From Metabacillus dongyingensis (GTDB lineage Bacteria; Bacillota; Bacilli; Bacillales; Bacillaceae), in assembly GCF_019933155.2 (NCBI RefSeq), contig NZ_CP082944.1, forward strand, positions 3,412,001-3,476,000: DNA of 64,000 nucleotides, in the 5' to 3' direction. Positions 53,245-62,860 of the stretch are shown piece after piece. Under the pieces are notes generated by a model. It searched no databases. It saw only the letters and a program-made list of their open reading frames with translations, and was not told the DNA's origin. A program made the position numbers and the translations under genes. Positions within the stretch are counted from its first letter, which is position 1. Each line of letters starts with the position of its first letter.

Positions 53245-54657
53245 TTATTTTGACATCCATTCCGTATGGAAGATACCTTCTTTATCCGTACGCTGATACG
53301 TATGAGCTCCAAAATAGTCGCGCTGTGCCTGAATAAGGTTGGCAGGAAGCGTTTCTGTCCGGTAGCTGTCATAGTATGATAACGCAGCTGAGAAGCTAGG
53401 CACCGGTACTCCCTGTTCAATCGCAACCGTTAAGACTTTGCGAAGAGCTCCCTGGTAGCTTTCTGCAATTTCTTTAAAGTATGGATCAAGCAGCAGATTT
53501 GCAAGGTTTGCATCACGGTCATATGCATCTTTGATTTTTTGCAGGAATGCAGCGCGAATGATGCAGCCGCCTCTAAAAATCATGGCGATATCGCCGTACT
53601 GAAGATCCCACTTGTATTCATCTGAAGCTGCTCTCATTTGAGCGAAGCCTTGAGCATAAGAACAGATTTTACTCATATAAAGAGCTTTGCGCACAACTTC
53701 AATCAGTTCTGACTTATCGCCTTCAAAAGGAGAAACAGCAGGTCCTGATAAGATTTTGCTTGCTTTCACGCGCTCATCCTTCATGGCAGAAATGAATCGT
53801 GCAAAAACAGACTCTGTAATAATCGGCAGAGGAACACCTAAATCAAGGGCGCTTTTGCTTGTCCACTTTCCAGTGCCTTTTTGGCCAGCAGTATCTAAAA
53901 TGACGTCAACAAGCGGCTTTCCTGTTTCTTCATCCGTTTTAGTGAAGATGTCTGCTGTGATTTCAATTAAATAGCTGTCAAGCTCGCCTTGATTCCAGTC
54001 CGCAAATACTTCATGCAATTCCTCTGCAGATAGACCAAGAACATTTTTCAAAATAAAATAAGCTTCTGAAATCAGCTGCATGTCGCCGTATTCAATTCCA
54101 TTATGGACCATTTTCACATAATGGCCTGCACCATCAGGACCGATGTATGTAGTACATGGATCACCATCAACTTTTGCAGAAATCGCTTCGAAAATAGGCT
54201 TTACTAGATCGAATGCTTCTTTTTGGCCGCCAGGCATAATTGATGGCCCTTTAAGTGCCCCTTCTTCACCGCCGGATACCCCAGTGCCGATAAAATGTAT
54301 GCCGCTCTCGGCAAGGTCCTTGTTGCGGCGCTGTGTGTCAGTATACAGCGTGTTTCCGCCGTCAATTAAAATATCCCCTTTATCTAAATGAGGAAGCAAT
54401 TGTTCAATTGTAGCATCTGTTGCAAAGCCCGCTTTGACCATCAGTAAAATTTTGCGGGGAGTTTCAAGTGACTGAACAAATTCTTCAATGCTGTATGTAC
54501 CAACCAGATTTTTACCGCTGTTTTCTTTCAGCATCTCCTCTGTTTTATCAGAAGAACGATTATAAACCGATACGGAATATCCGCGGCTTTCTATATTAAG
54601 AGCGAGGTTTTTGCCCATGACGGCCAAACCGATGACGCCAATTTGCTGTTTTGACAT
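53245..54657 (-). CDS. gndA: 6-phosphogluconate dehydrogenase (NADP-type, GndA)
   Basis: Oxidative decarboxylation of 6-phosphogluconate to ribulose 5-phosphate with NADPH formation. 470 residues, the long (dimeric) form: [15 protein letters not shown] at the start followed by NRSSDKT (NADP-specific Arg/Ser), then [20 protein letters not shown], the catalytic Lys/Asn/His in [17 protein letters not shown], and a C-terminal [12 protein letters not shown]. It completes the pentose phosphate branch with zwf. Equivalent to B. subtilis GndA (YqjI). Confidence 0.96.
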   Translation of the reverse strand: MSKQQIGVIGLAVMGKNLALNIESRGYSVSVYNRSSDKTEEMLKENSGKNLVGTYSIEEFVQSLETPRKILLMVKAGFATDATIEQLLPHLDKGDILIDGGNTLYTDTQRRNKDLAESGIHFIGTGVSGGEEGALKGPSIMPGGQKEAFDLVKPIFEAISAKVDGDPCTTYIGPDGAGHYVKMVHNGIEYGDMQLISEAYFILKNVLGLSAEELHEVFADWNQGELDSYLIEITADIFTKTDEETGKPLVDVILDTAGQKGTGKWTSKSALDLGVPLPIITESVFARFISAMKDERVKASKILSGPAVSPFEGDKSELIEVVRKALYMSKICSYAQGFAQMRAASDEYKWDLQYGDIAMIFRGGCIIRAAFLQKIKDAYDRDANLANLLLDPYFKEIAESYQGALRKVLTVAIEQGVPVPSFSAALSYYDSYRTETLPANLIQAQRDYFGAHTYQRTDKEGIFHTEWMSK

Positions 54658-54774
54658 TATGTTACTTCCCTTCTCAATCTATTTTTTATATACAGAGCTC
54701 ATGTATACAGTTACATGGATTCTTCATGTAAAAATAACACAGGAGCCTTGCTTTTATCAAGTAAAGCGCCTTAA

Positions 54775-56016
54775 TTATTCCCTTAAAAAATCTTTATTAA
54801 AACTTGTGCCGCTTGTTTTATCATCTTCTGATTTGTCCACTTTCATCCCGCGTTTCACCATGCTGCCGCCATATTTTCTATTAATATCTTCAATCGTTTT
54901 GTAAAGAGGTTCTTTTTTTGCGTCCTCCTGAAAAGAAAAAAGATCCAGCTGCTTATAAGCATCTTCTTTCGGAACGAGATCCTGGCATGTTACGCCAAGC
55001 AGCCGGATTGGTTCACCCGTCCAGTGCTTATCAAACAGCGCTTTAGCATGTGTAAGAATATCCTCTGTCTCAACAATTGGGTTATTCAGTTTCTTACTTC
55101 GAGTATATGTGCTTCGGTCAGAATAACGAATCGTCGTAAAGATTTTCGTGCCGAGAACATCCTTTCGTTTCATTCTGCTGCTTACTGAATGTGACAGACG
55201 GTTCAGAGTTTCATACAGGATTTTTGCCTCTGTCGTATCTTTTGATAAAGTAGTTGAGTTTCCAATGCTTTTAAAATCATAGATGGAGTCAGGGTTTACC
55301 TCTCTTTCATCTATTCCATTTGCTCTTTTTTTCAGGCGCTCGCCGTTGATTCCGAGAAGCTGCTTTAATCCGATCGCATCAGCACCTGCAAGGTCTTTTA
55401 TCGTCTGAATACCAATTGTTTTTAATTTCTCGGCCGTTTTTTCTCCAACCCCATGCATTTCACTTACAGGAAGGGGCCAAAGGGTCTTAGCCAGCTCCCG
55501 CTTTCTGAGTACAGTGATGCCGAGGGGTTTTTTCATGTTGGATGCCATTTTGGCGAGAAATTTATTAGGTGCTACACCAATGCTTGCCGGCAGCAAAAGC
55601 TCTTCCATCAGCCTGTCCTGAATGGTCTTAGCGATTTGAAGAGGGTTGCCCTCCTTTAAAAACTCCGTTAAATCCATATATCCTTCATCAATTGAAACGG
55701 GCTCTACCAGATGTGTAAACTCCCGTAAAAGGCCGAACATGGCTTTAGAGGCTTTTCTGTAACGGTCAAAGTTTGGTTTTCGGACAATTAGTTCAGGACA
55801 ATGCCGTTTCGCCTGCCAAAGCGGCATGGTCGTTTTCACTCCCTTAGCCCTCGCTTCATAACTGCAAGTAACCACAATTCCTTTTCGTTCTTCAACGTTT
55901 CCTGCAATTGCAAGCGGCTTTCCTCTAAGTTCGGGTTCAAAAGCCATTTCAACAGATGCATAAAAGCTGTTCATGTCCACATGTAAAATTACTCTTGGTC
56001 CACTTAGCTCTTTCAT
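54775..56016 (-). CDS. dinB: DNA polymerase IV (DinB, YqjH)
   Basis: Y-family translesion polymerase, 413 residues from the ATG at 56016. HVDMNSFYASVEMA and EPVSIDEGYMDLTE carry the catalytic Asp/Glu residues. The helix-hairpin-helix thumb is MHGVGEKTAEKLKTIGI, the little finger follows, and QLDLF near 370 is the sliding-clamp motif. Two upstream in-frame ATGs exist; 56016 was chosen from the family start (KELSGPRVILHVDM). No LexA box is evident upstream, in contrast to yqjW. Confidence 0.95.
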   Translation of the reverse strand: MKELSGPRVILHVDMNSFYASVEMAFEPELRGKPLAIAGNVEERKGIVVTCSYEARAKGVKTTMPLWQAKRHCPELIVRKPNFDRYRKASKAMFGLLREFTHLVEPVSIDEGYMDLTEFLKEGNPLQIAKTIQDRLMEELLLPASIGVAPNKFLAKMASNMKKPLGITVLRKRELAKTLWPLPVSEMHGVGEKTAEKLKTIGIQTIKDLAGADAIGLKQLLGINGERLKKRANGIDEREVNPDSIYDFKSIGNSTTLSKDTTEAKILYETLNRLSHSVSSRMKRKDVLGTKIFTTIRYSDRSTYTRSKKLNNPIVETEDILTHAKALFDKHWTGEPIRLLGVTCQDLVPKEDAYKQLDLFSFQEDAKKEPLYKTIEDINRKYGGSMVKRGMKVDKSEDDKTSGTSFNKDFLRE

Positions 56017-56090
56017 CTTATTCATCTTCTTTCCAAACAATCGTTCTCTTTCCATTTTATCATATAATCCAAAAAAGCCCCATCAGGTAA

Positions 56091-56342
56091 ATGGCGGCAC
56101 TGTTCATTTTTTCCGACTGTCCTTTAAATCTGAAAGGGACCTATGATGAAGGCAAGAATCAGTACCCTAATCTGCTCTTAAACAAGAAAGGCGGCCGTGG
56201 AAAGGAAGGTACCCTGCTGCACACTTTGACAAACTATTATCGGCACAAAGCGAAAATACGTTATGAAAAACTTCAAAAAAGCTCGCTGTCTTGTTATAAG
56301 GCAGTGAGCTTTGTTTTTACTTCTTCCAATTTTTCTTTATAA
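56091..56342 (+). CDS. Doubtful small ORF between dinB and msrA
   Basis: The central part ([20 protein letters not shown], then [20 protein letters not shown]) looks like real coding sequence, but the start has no good ribosome site and the last codons run through the msrA terminator hairpin. B. subtilis has the small gene yqzJ at this spot; I cannot say whether this is related. It may be a gene whose true end has been lost. Confidence 0.35.
   Translation: MAALFIFSDCPLNLKGTYDEGKNQYPNLLLNKKGGRGKEGTLLHTLTNYYRHKAKIRYEKLQKSSLSCYKAVSFVFTSSNFSL
56272..56318 (-). terminator. Terminator of msrA
   Basis: AAAGCTCACTGCC (with continuing TT) pairs with the GACAGCGAGCTTT arm (15 pairs, two wobbles), followed by six T on the minus strand. 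T-rich on the plus side too. Confidence 0.85.
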
Positions 56343-56844
56343 ATTCTTCTCTTCCGGATTCTTCTCTTTCTTGCTTATATTTCTCCGGATTTTTTGCATA
56401 AAACTTTTGATGATATTCCTCTGCATGGTAAAAAGGAGCTGCCGGCAGGATTTCAGTTACAATCGGCTTTTTAAAGCGCCCGCTCTCTTCAATCGCAGCT
56501 TTTGACTGCTTTGCTCTTAGCTTTTGCTCTTCTGTATGATAAAAAATGGCTGTGCGGTACTGGCTGCCCCGGTCAAAGAACTGACCGCCATCATCTGTCG
56601 GATCAATTTGCGGCCAATATAACTCGAGCAGTCTTTCATATGAAAATACTTCAGGTTCAAATGTAATTTCCACAGCTTCCAGGTGGCCTGTTTCACCTGT
56701 TTTAATTTGTTCATAAGAAGGATTTTCTAAGGTTCCTCCTGTATAGCCAGAAACAACCTCAATGATCCCAGGCTGCTCGTCAAACGGCTTCACCATACAC
56801 CAGAAGCATCCTCCGGCAAAAGTTGCTTTTTCTCTCTTTTTCAT
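56317..56844 (-). CDS. msrA: Peptide methionine sulfoxide reductase MsrA
   Basis: Reduces methionine S-sulfoxide in proteins. 175 residues from the ATG at 56844 (GAGGTG upstream). The active-site motif is [18 protein letters not shown] (catalytic Cys in GCFWC), followed by [17 protein letters not shown], and [28 protein letters not shown] segments. No MsrB domain is fused and no msrB lies next to it. It replaces yqjG/yqjF of the B. subtilis order. Confidence 0.95.
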   Translation of the reverse strand: MKKREKATFAGGCFWCMVKPFDEQPGIIEVVSGYTGGTLENPSYEQIKTGETGHLEAVEITFEPEVFSYERLLELYWPQIDPTDDGGQFFDRGSQYRTAIFYHTEEQKLRAKQSKAAIEESGRFKKPIVTEILPAAPFYHAEEYHQKFYAKNPEKYKQEREESGREEFIKKNWKK

Positions 56845-56913
56845 GCTGAACACCTCTATTTTCTGAAATAAGAAACAGCAGGAGCAATCGCTGCGCCTGC
56901 CATTCTTTTTGGA

Positions 56914-58038
56914 TTATTCGCCTTTAGCTACTTCCTCAATGATTGCGACAACAAGCTCAGCTGTTTTCACAAGCTCTTCTATCGGCATCTTTTCATTGGT
57001 TGTATGGATATCTTCATACCCGACTGCCAAATTCACAGTTGGAATGTCAAACCCGGCAATAACATTGGCATCGCTGCCTCCGCCGCTTGTTTGAAGCTCG
57101 CTTGTCCGGCCGATTGCTGCTGCCGCTTTTTTAGCGACCTCTACAACATGATCTCCCTCGCCAAATTTAAAGCCTGGGTACATTACTTCAATATCCACTT
57201 CAGCACGTCCGCCCATTTCAGCAGCAACGCTCTCAAAAGCTTCTTTCATTTTCGCCACTTGAGCTTCCATTTTTTCAGAAACCAAAGATCTCGCTTCAGC
57301 CAAGATATTCACTTGATCGCAAACAATGTTTGTTTGCGTGCCTCCTTCAAAACGGCCAATATTAGCTGTAGTTTCTTGATCAATTCTGCCTAAAGGCATT
57401 TTAGCAATTGCTTTTGCAGCAATCGTGATCGCAGATACGCCTTTTTCAGGGGCGACACCAGCATGAGCCGTCTTGCCAAAAATGGTTGCTTTTACTTTAG
57501 CTTGTGTTGGAGCTGCAACAATAATTGTCCCGACTTTTCCATCACTGTCTAATGCATATCCGAATTTTGCCGTGATCTGAGATCCATCAATGGCTTTCGC
57601 TCCTACAAGGCCTGATTCTTCACCGGCAGTAATAATAAATTCGATTTTTCCATGAGAAATATTATTTTCCTTCAATACACGAACGGCTTCAAGCATCGCG
57701 GATAAACCTGTTTTATCATCAGCACCTAAAATCGTCGTACCGTCTGTTACGATGTAATCATCTTTAATAGAGGGCTTAATGCCTTTTCCAGGAACAACAG
57801 TGTCCATATGTGAAGTAAAATAAATCGGATCTACTCCGTCTTTTACAGCTTCCAGAGTACAAATTAAATTTCCAGCACCGTGCCCGGTAACACCCGTTGT
57901 ATCATCTTCAACAACATGAACACCAAGTGATGAAAACTTTTCTTTTAACACTTTTGCAATTTCTGTTTCGAATTTCGTTTCTGAATCAATTTGCACAAGC
58001 TCCAGAAACTCATTAACTAAGCGTTCTTGATTAACCAT
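56914..58038 (-). CDS. yqjE: M20 family metallopeptidase (PepT-like) YqjE
   Basis: 374 residues from the ATG at 58038 (GGAGG upstream; the frame opens at 58125). The di-zinc site: FTSHMDTVVPGKG near residue 80, TTILGADDKTGLSAML near 110, FIITAGEESGLVGAKA near 145, and later IHTTNEKMP. The dimerisation domain has KTAHAGVAPEKGVSAI. It resembles tripeptidase T; B. subtilis YqjE, 371 residues, is equivalent. It lies 22 bases after yqjD, probably in one operon with yqjD-yqjC. Confidence 0.92.
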   Translation of the reverse strand: MVNQERLVNEFLELVQIDSETKFETEIAKVLKEKFSSLGVHVVEDDTTGVTGHGAGNLICTLEAVKDGVDPIYFTSHMDTVVPGKGIKPSIKDDYIVTDGTTILGADDKTGLSAMLEAVRVLKENNISHGKIEFIITAGEESGLVGAKAIDGSQITAKFGYALDSDGKVGTIIVAAPTQAKVKATIFGKTAHAGVAPEKGVSAITIAAKAIAKMPLGRIDQETTANIGRFEGGTQTNIVCDQVNILAEARSLVSEKMEAQVAKMKEAFESVAAEMGGRAEVDIEVMYPGFKFGEGDHVVEVAKKAAAAIGRTSELQTSGGGSDANVIAGFDIPTVNLAVGYEDIHTTNEKMPIEELVKTAELVVAIIEEVAKGE

Positions 58039-58060
58039 ATGTATTCCTCCATAAAGTGTA

Positions 58061-59614
58061 TTAAAGCGGAATGTTCCCATGCTTTTTGGCAGGTCTTTGC
58101 TCTTGCTTTGTCCGGAGCATTTCAAGTGCCTGAATCAATTTAATTCTTGTATCCCGCGGATCAATGACATCATCAACCATACCCTGACTCGCAGCAACAT
58201 ATGGATTTGCGAACTTCTCTCTGTATTCTTCGATTTTATTTGCTCTTGTTTCTTCAGGATTTTCGCTGTTTTCAATTTCTTTAGCGAAAATGATATTCGC
58301 AGCACCCTGAGGACCCATCACGGCAATCTCGGCATTCGGCCATGCAAAAACAAGATCCGCTCCGATAGATTTGCTGTTCAGTGCAACGTATGCTCCGCCG
58401 TAGGCCTTTCGCAAAATAACCGTCAATTTAGGAACGGTTGCTTCTGAATAGGCATATAAAATCTTTGCTCCGTGTCTGATGATTCCCCCGTGTTCCTGCT
58501 TAATACCAGGGAAAAACCCTGTAACATCTTCAAACGTAATAATCGGAATCTGGAATGAATCACAAAACCGGATGAAGCGGGAAGCTTTATCTGAAGAATC
58601 AATATCAAGTCCGCCGGCCATGTATTTAGGCTGATTGCAGACGAGTCCAACGACCTCACCTTTTATTCTCGCAAAACCAACAACTATATTTTTGGCAAAG
58701 TCCTTTTGCACTTCATAAAAAGAATCGGCATCAGCCACTTCTTGAATAACCACTCGGACATCATAAGGCCTGAGAGCATCAAATGGGATGCAGTCTGTCA
58801 GGTTCGGACGATAATCCGCATCATCATCAAATGGCAAAATCGGCGCTTTCTCCTGATTATTCTGCGGCAAATAGGTGATTAATTTCCGGACTTGAGAAAG
58901 CACCTCTTCTTCTGTTTCACCTGAAAAATGGGCATTTCCGCTGATCGTGTTATGTACTTTAGCTCCGCCTAAATCTTCGGAACTGATTTTTTCGCCTGTT
59001 ACCGTTTCAATCACTTTAGGACCTGTTATAAACATTTGACTTGTTTTCTCGACCATAAAGACAAAGTCTGTAATCGCAGGAGAATATACAGCACCGCCTG
59101 CGCACGGACCAAGGATAACCGAAATCTGCGGTATTACGCCCGAGTAGATGGTATTGCGGTAAAAAATCTGCCCATATCCATCTAATGATACCACACCTTC
59201 CTGAATTCTAGCACCTCCGGAGTCGTTAAGGCCAATGAACGGAGTTCCGCTTTTGGCTGCCAGGTCCATGACCGCAGCAATTTTTTTGGCATGCATCTCT
59301 CCAAGGGCTCCTCCAAAAACCGTAAAGTCCTGTGAAAATAAATAGACAGGCCGTCCGTGCACTTTGCCGTAGCCTGTGACGACTCCGTCACCCGGTCCTT
59401 TTTTCCCGCTCAGACCAAAGTCATTGCACCGGTGCTCTATGAATGGATTCATTTCAACGAATGTTCCTTTATCGATGAGAAGATCGATGCGCTCTCTTGC
59501 TGTCAGCTTTCCTTTTTCATGCTGTTTTTCAATGCGCTCATCTCCGCCGCCCATTTCCACTTCACGTCTTCGATCATATAATTCATTTATTTTATCGAAA
59601 ATATCAATGCTCAT
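58061..59614 (-). CDS. yqjD: Acyl-CoA carboxylase carboxyltransferase / methylmalonyl-CoA decarboxylase-like subunit YqjD
   Basis: 517 residues of the biotin-dependent carboxyltransferase family (MmdA/PccB). The N half has GGDERIEKQHEKGKLTARER and the first acyl-CoA loop SGGARIQEGVVSLDGYGQIF with GPCAGGAVYSPA. The C half has VEDVTGFFPGIKQEHGGIIR-like and RKAYGGAYVALNSKSIGADL segments. It would carry out the carboxyl transfer with propionyl-CoA or a similar substrate; the biotin carboxylase and biotin carrier are not encoded here. It overlaps yqjC by four bases. Confidence 0.93.
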   Translation of the reverse strand: MSIDIFDKINELYDRRREVEMGGGDERIEKQHEKGKLTARERIDLLIDKGTFVEMNPFIEHRCNDFGLSGKKGPGDGVVTGYGKVHGRPVYLFSQDFTVFGGALGEMHAKKIAAVMDLAAKSGTPFIGLNDSGGARIQEGVVSLDGYGQIFYRNTIYSGVIPQISVILGPCAGGAVYSPAITDFVFMVEKTSQMFITGPKVIETVTGEKISSEDLGGAKVHNTISGNAHFSGETEEEVLSQVRKLITYLPQNNQEKAPILPFDDDADYRPNLTDCIPFDALRPYDVRVVIQEVADADSFYEVQKDFAKNIVVGFARIKGEVVGLVCNQPKYMAGGLDIDSSDKASRFIRFCDSFQIPIITFEDVTGFFPGIKQEHGGIIRHGAKILYAYSEATVPKLTVILRKAYGGAYVALNSKSIGADLVFAWPNAEIAVMGPQGAANIIFAKEIENSENPEETRANKIEEYREKFANPYVAASQGMVDDVIDPRDTRIKLIQALEMLRTKQEQRPAKKHGNIPL

Positions 59615-60027
59615 AGAACTGTACCCTCTCTCTTTTCACATAGTTCCACTAATACTCCGTTTGCAGATTTCGGATGCAAAAAGGCAATGGCAGCACCGCC
59701 TGCACCGTTCCTTGGAGTTTCATCAATCATTTTCACTCCATTTACCCTCAATTCTTCAATCCTTTTCTTTATATCATCCACTCCCAGAGCCAAATGATGT
59801 ATGCCTTCTCCCCGTTTTTCAATAAATTTGGCTACAGCACTGTCCTCAGAAGCGGGCTCAAGTAATTCAATTTTCGTATCGCCTATTTTCAAAAAAGCGA
59901 CCTTCACCTTTTGCTCTTCTACATGCTCAATGCCTTGAAGCTCTAAACCGAGAGTTTCCTCATAAAACGGAAGCACCTCGGAAATCGAACGAACAGCTAC
60001 CCCTATGTGATCTACCTTTTTAATCAC
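59611..60027 (-). CDS. yqjC: Methylmalonyl-CoA epimerase YqjC
   Basis: 138 residues, VOC fold: KKVDHIGVAVRSISEVLPFY at the start (metal His), HVEEQKVKVAFLKIGDTKIE, GEGIHHLALGVDDI (second His) and GVLVELCE (metal Glu). Interconverts R- and S-methylmalonyl-CoA between propionyl-CoA carboxylase and mutase. It heads yqjC-yqjD-yqjE; the mutase genes found next to it in many Bacillaceae are absent from this window. Confidence 0.93.
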   Translation of the reverse strand: MIKKVDHIGVAVRSISEVLPFYEETLGLELQGIEHVEEQKVKVAFLKIGDTKIELLEPASEDSAVAKFIEKRGEGIHHLALGVDDIKKRIEELRVNGVKMIDETPRNGAGGAAIAFLHPKSANGVLVELCEKREGTVL

Positions 60028-60206
60028 CTTTTCCCCTCCTCTTGATGAAAACGCTTAACTCCTATGAACATGACTTACTTCTTTATTTGCTGTCAAAATT
60101 CCTGCTGCTTCGACTAAAATGTGCAATTTTGTTCATATCTCATCCCTTGTCCAGCCCATTTATTCACGTTAAAATATAAATAGAATCCTATATAGGAGTG
60201 AAAATT

Positions 60207-60299
60207 ATGTCTAAAAGATTTCAAAAAGTGGTTATATATCTGATGCTTGCCGTAATGATTGCCACAACTTTACTTGCTGGAATGAGTATGTGGTTTTAA
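60207..60299 (+). CDS. Prli42-like stressosome membrane micropeptide
   Basis: 30 residues: MSKRFQKVVIYLMLAVMIAT followed by TLLAGMSMWF. A basic N-terminus and one membrane helix match Prli42, the micropeptide first described in Listeria that anchors the stressosome at the membrane; its Bacillaceae relatives have this same basic-YLML-hydrophobic pattern. AGGAGTG lies six to seven bases before the ATG, and repeat copy E begins right after the stop. Assignment rests on a short sequence; the gene itself is convincing. Confidence 0.8.
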   Translation: MSKRFQKVVIYLMLAVMIATTLLAGMSMWF

Positions 60300-60301
60300 T
60301 A

Positions 60302-60352
60302 AAAAAGCGGCTTCGCCCGTTTAGCTCTGGCCTGGCATCGTGAAAAATCGTA
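60302..60352 (+). repeat. Dispersed element, copy E (left end only)
   Basis: AAAAAAGCGGCTTCGCCCGT then TTAGCTCTGGCCTGGCATCG, matching the first half of the 125-bp element. It starts three bases after the Prli42-like stop. Confidence 0.65.
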
Positions 60353-60380
60353 ATCGGCATATGACCGGCATTTATTAAAC

Positions 60381-60420
60381 AAAAAAGGTGATTCCCTCAG
60401 GTCAGGAATCACCTTTTTTC
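60381..60420 (-). terminator. Terminator of the L,D-transpeptidase gene
   Basis: AAAAAAGGTGATTCC pairs perfectly with GGAATCACCTTTTTT around a nine-base loop. It overlaps the gene's last codons. Confidence 0.9.
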
Positions 60421-60917
60421 ATTGCTCCTTTTTCTGCAGCAATTTCTTCAAACGGCTTGGCGTTTTTTGTTATAAATACTTTTGTTCCAATTGGAATATG
60501 TTCAAACAGAATTTCTACTTCCTCATTGTACATGCGCACACATCCCTGTGTAACAAAGGAGCCAATTGAATCTTCATTATTCGTTCCGTGAATGCCGTAC
60601 GTTCTGCCATCTGAATCTTCCGCGTCGAATCCAATCCACCTGGTGCCGAGAGGATTTTTAGGGTCACCGCCCGGAATGTTCTTTTTTCGGTAATACGGAT
60701 CTGCCGCTTTCACGGTGATGGTGAATTCCCCTTCGGGTGTAAGCTCTTCATTCTTGCCTGTAGCAACGTCAAATACTTTCACTACCTGACCATTATCAAT
60801 AAATGCAAGTTCGTTTGTCTGCTTATTGATAATGACATATGGATCGCCTACAGATGGATTTTCTCCAAGCGGCCAAAGCGGAGAAAGGAACATGATGAAT
60901 AGAAGCAATGCCTTCAT
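60402..60917 (-). CDS. yqjB: L,D-transpeptidase (YkuD domain), YqjB-like
   Basis: 171 residues with an N-terminal signal sequence (about 1-18, KALLLFIMFLSPLWPLG). The YkuD catalytic motif is complete: YGIHGTNNEDSIGSFVTQGC followed by VRM (HxGT, then SxGC with the nucleophilic Cys). It should form 3-3 cross-links or attach proteins to peptidoglycan outside the membrane. No LysM domain is present. Position between yqjC and yqjA agrees with B. subtilis yqjB, which I recall as a YkuD-domain protein; that correspondence is less certain than the enzyme class. Confidence 0.88.
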   Translation of the reverse strand: MKALLLFIMFLSPLWPLGENPSVGDPYVIINKQTNELAFIDNGQVVKVFDVATGKNEELTPEGEFTITVKAADPYYRKKNIPGGDPKNPLGTRWIGFDAEDSDGRTYGIHGTNNEDSIGSFVTQGCVRMYNEEVEILFEHIPIGTKVFITKNAKPFEEIAAEKGAMKKGDS

Positions 60918-60937
60918 TACGAATCACCCTTTTTTCT

Positions 60938-61921
60938 TTATGTTGCACGGGAAGGGCGAAATTCATGCTCTGCAATTATGCCTTTAAACTGACTTTTTAA
61001 AACAAGATACTGCTCCATCTCCCGCACAAAGTGCAAGAGAGCAGCTCTTGCTTCAAATTCTTCGCGTGTTTCAGGAAGCGGCATCTCTTCAAAGCTTTTT
61101 CTCATATGATGCAGCTTGACTAAAAACTTGTGTGCCGTATTTCCAGGATGTATCGCTTCTCTTACTTCCTGAATAAATTCAGCGATAATTTGCGCCTGAT
61201 CAACGGTCACATTAATAGACGTAATAATTGGGAGAACACGTTCAATAATTTCAAATTGTTTTTCCCTCATCTTGAAATAGTGGTAGTAAAGATTTTCATG
61301 CCTCATAAAGTGGTTTTCCACATCTCTGAATGCCAGAGTTTTTGCTTCATTAATTAATTGAGCGGTCTCCGTTATTTCTTTACCGTCCCATGAACTATCG
61401 TTTGAAAGTAAATATTCCTCGATCTCCAGAAAGATTTTTGAAAGATTATCTTCAATTTTCAGCTGATATTCCTTCAGCTTTTTATCAACACTTGGCATAT
61501 AAAGGTTCATAATCAGGGCCACCCCTATTCCAGTGGAGATAAGTGCGATTTCATTCAAAACAAGGCTGAACGTAATATGTGAGGATGTGTATAAGTGCAA
61601 AATGATGACGGAACTAGTTACAATCCCTTCTTTTGCATGAACAATCACAGTCACAGGGATAAAGAATAATAGAAGAAGTCCGATTACAAAAGGATAATAC
61701 CCAATTCCTTCAAAGAAAACAAAAGAAAAAAGAATGGCAATTAAACAGGCAAAAAATCTAGCCCAGGAAGTCTGCAATGATTTTTTCTTTGTTACCTGAA
61801 TACAGAGAATCGTTAAGATTCCGGCTGAGGCAAAATTATCAAGCTGAAACAGCTGTGCCAGACTGATGGCAAACGCTGCTCCCAATGCTGTTTTAAGTGT
61901 GCGGTATCCGATTTTAAACAT
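60938..61921 (-). CDS. yqjA: Aromatic acid exporter family (DUF939) membrane protein YqjA
   Basis: 327 residues: five to six membrane helices in the first 150 residues (AGILTILCIQVTKKKSLQTS is the conserved DUF939 motif at about 33-52), then a helical cytoplasmic domain rich in charged residues (LKEYQLKIEDNLSKIFLEIE). Related to ArAE-type exporters and half-size relatives of AaeB; substrate unknown. It is followed at 20 bases by the L,D-transpeptidase, probably one transcript. Matches B. subtilis YqjA in place and size. Confidence 0.88.
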   Translation of the reverse strand: MFKIGYRTLKTALGAAFAISLAQLFQLDNFASAGILTILCIQVTKKKSLQTSWARFFACLIAILFSFVFFEGIGYYPFVIGLLLLFFIPVTVIVHAKEGIVTSSVIILHLYTSSHITFSLVLNEIALISTGIGVALIMNLYMPSVDKKLKEYQLKIEDNLSKIFLEIEEYLLSNDSSWDGKEITETAQLINEAKTLAFRDVENHFMRHENLYYHYFKMREKQFEIIERVLPIITSINVTVDQAQIIAEFIQEVREAIHPGNTAHKFLVKLHHMRKSFEEMPLPETREEFEARAALLHFVREMEQYLVLKSQFKGIIAEHEFRPSRAT

Positions 61922-62101
61922 TTGCTTTCCCCTTGCTTCATCATTCTGTTTATTAGTGTAACCAAAAGAAGAATGATTTTTTGAATAATTTACATGTTCG
62001 CTGCTGAAGATTCTTTTTTGAGCAGTTAATGAAAAGGCGTTTCTTTTGAATTCGATATCTATAAATGAATAGGTCTAAATCATTAGAAAGCGCCAAAAAG
62101 A

Positions 62102-62132
62102 AAAAGATGATCATCATGATCATCTTTTACTT
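62102..62132 (-). terminator. Terminator of the artPQR operon
   Basis: AAAAGATGAT pairs with ATCATCTTTT around a seven-base loop, followed on the minus strand by TTTTTCTTTTT. Confidence 0.85.
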
Positions 62133-62137
62133 TAGGA

Positions 62138-62860
62138 TTATAGCATTTTTTCAAGGAAAATTTGAGCACGTTTCGTTTTAGGATTTGTAAAAAATTCCTT
62201 AGGCGGTGCATCTTCAACTAAAATGCCCTCATCCAGAAAGAGGACTCTGTCTGCTACTTCTCTTGCAAATCCCATTTCATGGGTAACAATTGCCATTGTC
62301 ATACCTGAGAACGCCAGATTTTTCATAACCTCTAACACTTCCTTGACCATCTCTGGGTCAAGAGCAGAGGTCGGTTCATCAAACAGCATAACCTCCGGGT
62401 TCATCGCAAGTGCTCTGGCAATGGCAACCCTCTGCTTTTGTCCGCCTGATAACTTGCTTGGATATACTTGAGCTTTTTCAGCAAGACCAACTTTCTTTAA
62501 AAGCTCGTGCCCTTGTGCTTCTGCTTCCTTTTTAGAAGTTCCCTTAACAGTTAATGGAGCGTATGTTAGGTTTTCAAGAACGGTTTTGTGAGGAAAAAGA
62601 TGAAAATGCTGAAAGACCATGCCAACATTTTGACGTACTTTGTTTATATCTGTTTTGGGATTCGTAATATCCTGATCTTTAATCCAAACATGTCCGTCTG
62701 TAGGGTCTTCCAAACGATTTAAACAGCGGAGAAAGGTTGATTTTCCGGAGCCCGATGGCCCAATAATCGCCACTACTTCTTTTTCAGCAATAGATGTAGT
62801 GATTCCTTTCAGCACTTCTAATTTCCCAAATGACTTATGAAGCTTGTCTACTTTAATCAC
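62138..62860 (-). CDS. artR: Amino acid (arginine-type) ABC transporter ATP-binding protein ArtR
   Basis: 240 residues from the GTG at 62860 (AAAGGAG eleven bases upstream), the same length as B. subtilis ArtR. Walker [10 protein letters not shown] (34-42), Q-loop MVFQHFHLF, signature [15 protein letters not shown], Walker [13 protein letters not shown], and H-loop IVTHEMGF. It powers uptake of a polar amino acid, arginine by homology. The start lies inside the last codons of artQ (8-base overlap). Confidence 0.94.
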   Translation of the reverse strand: MIKVDKLHKSFGKLEVLKGITTSIAEKEVVAIIGPSGSGKSTFLRCLNRLEDPTDGHVWIKDQDITNPKTDINKVRQNVGMVFQHFHLFPHKTVLENLTYAPLTVKGTSKKEAEAQGHELLKKVGLAEKAQVYPSKLSGGQKQRVAIARALAMNPEVMLFDEPTSALDPEMVKEVLEVMKNLAFSGMTMAIVTHEMGFAREVADRVLFLDEGILVEDAPPKEFFTNPKTKRAQIFLEKML

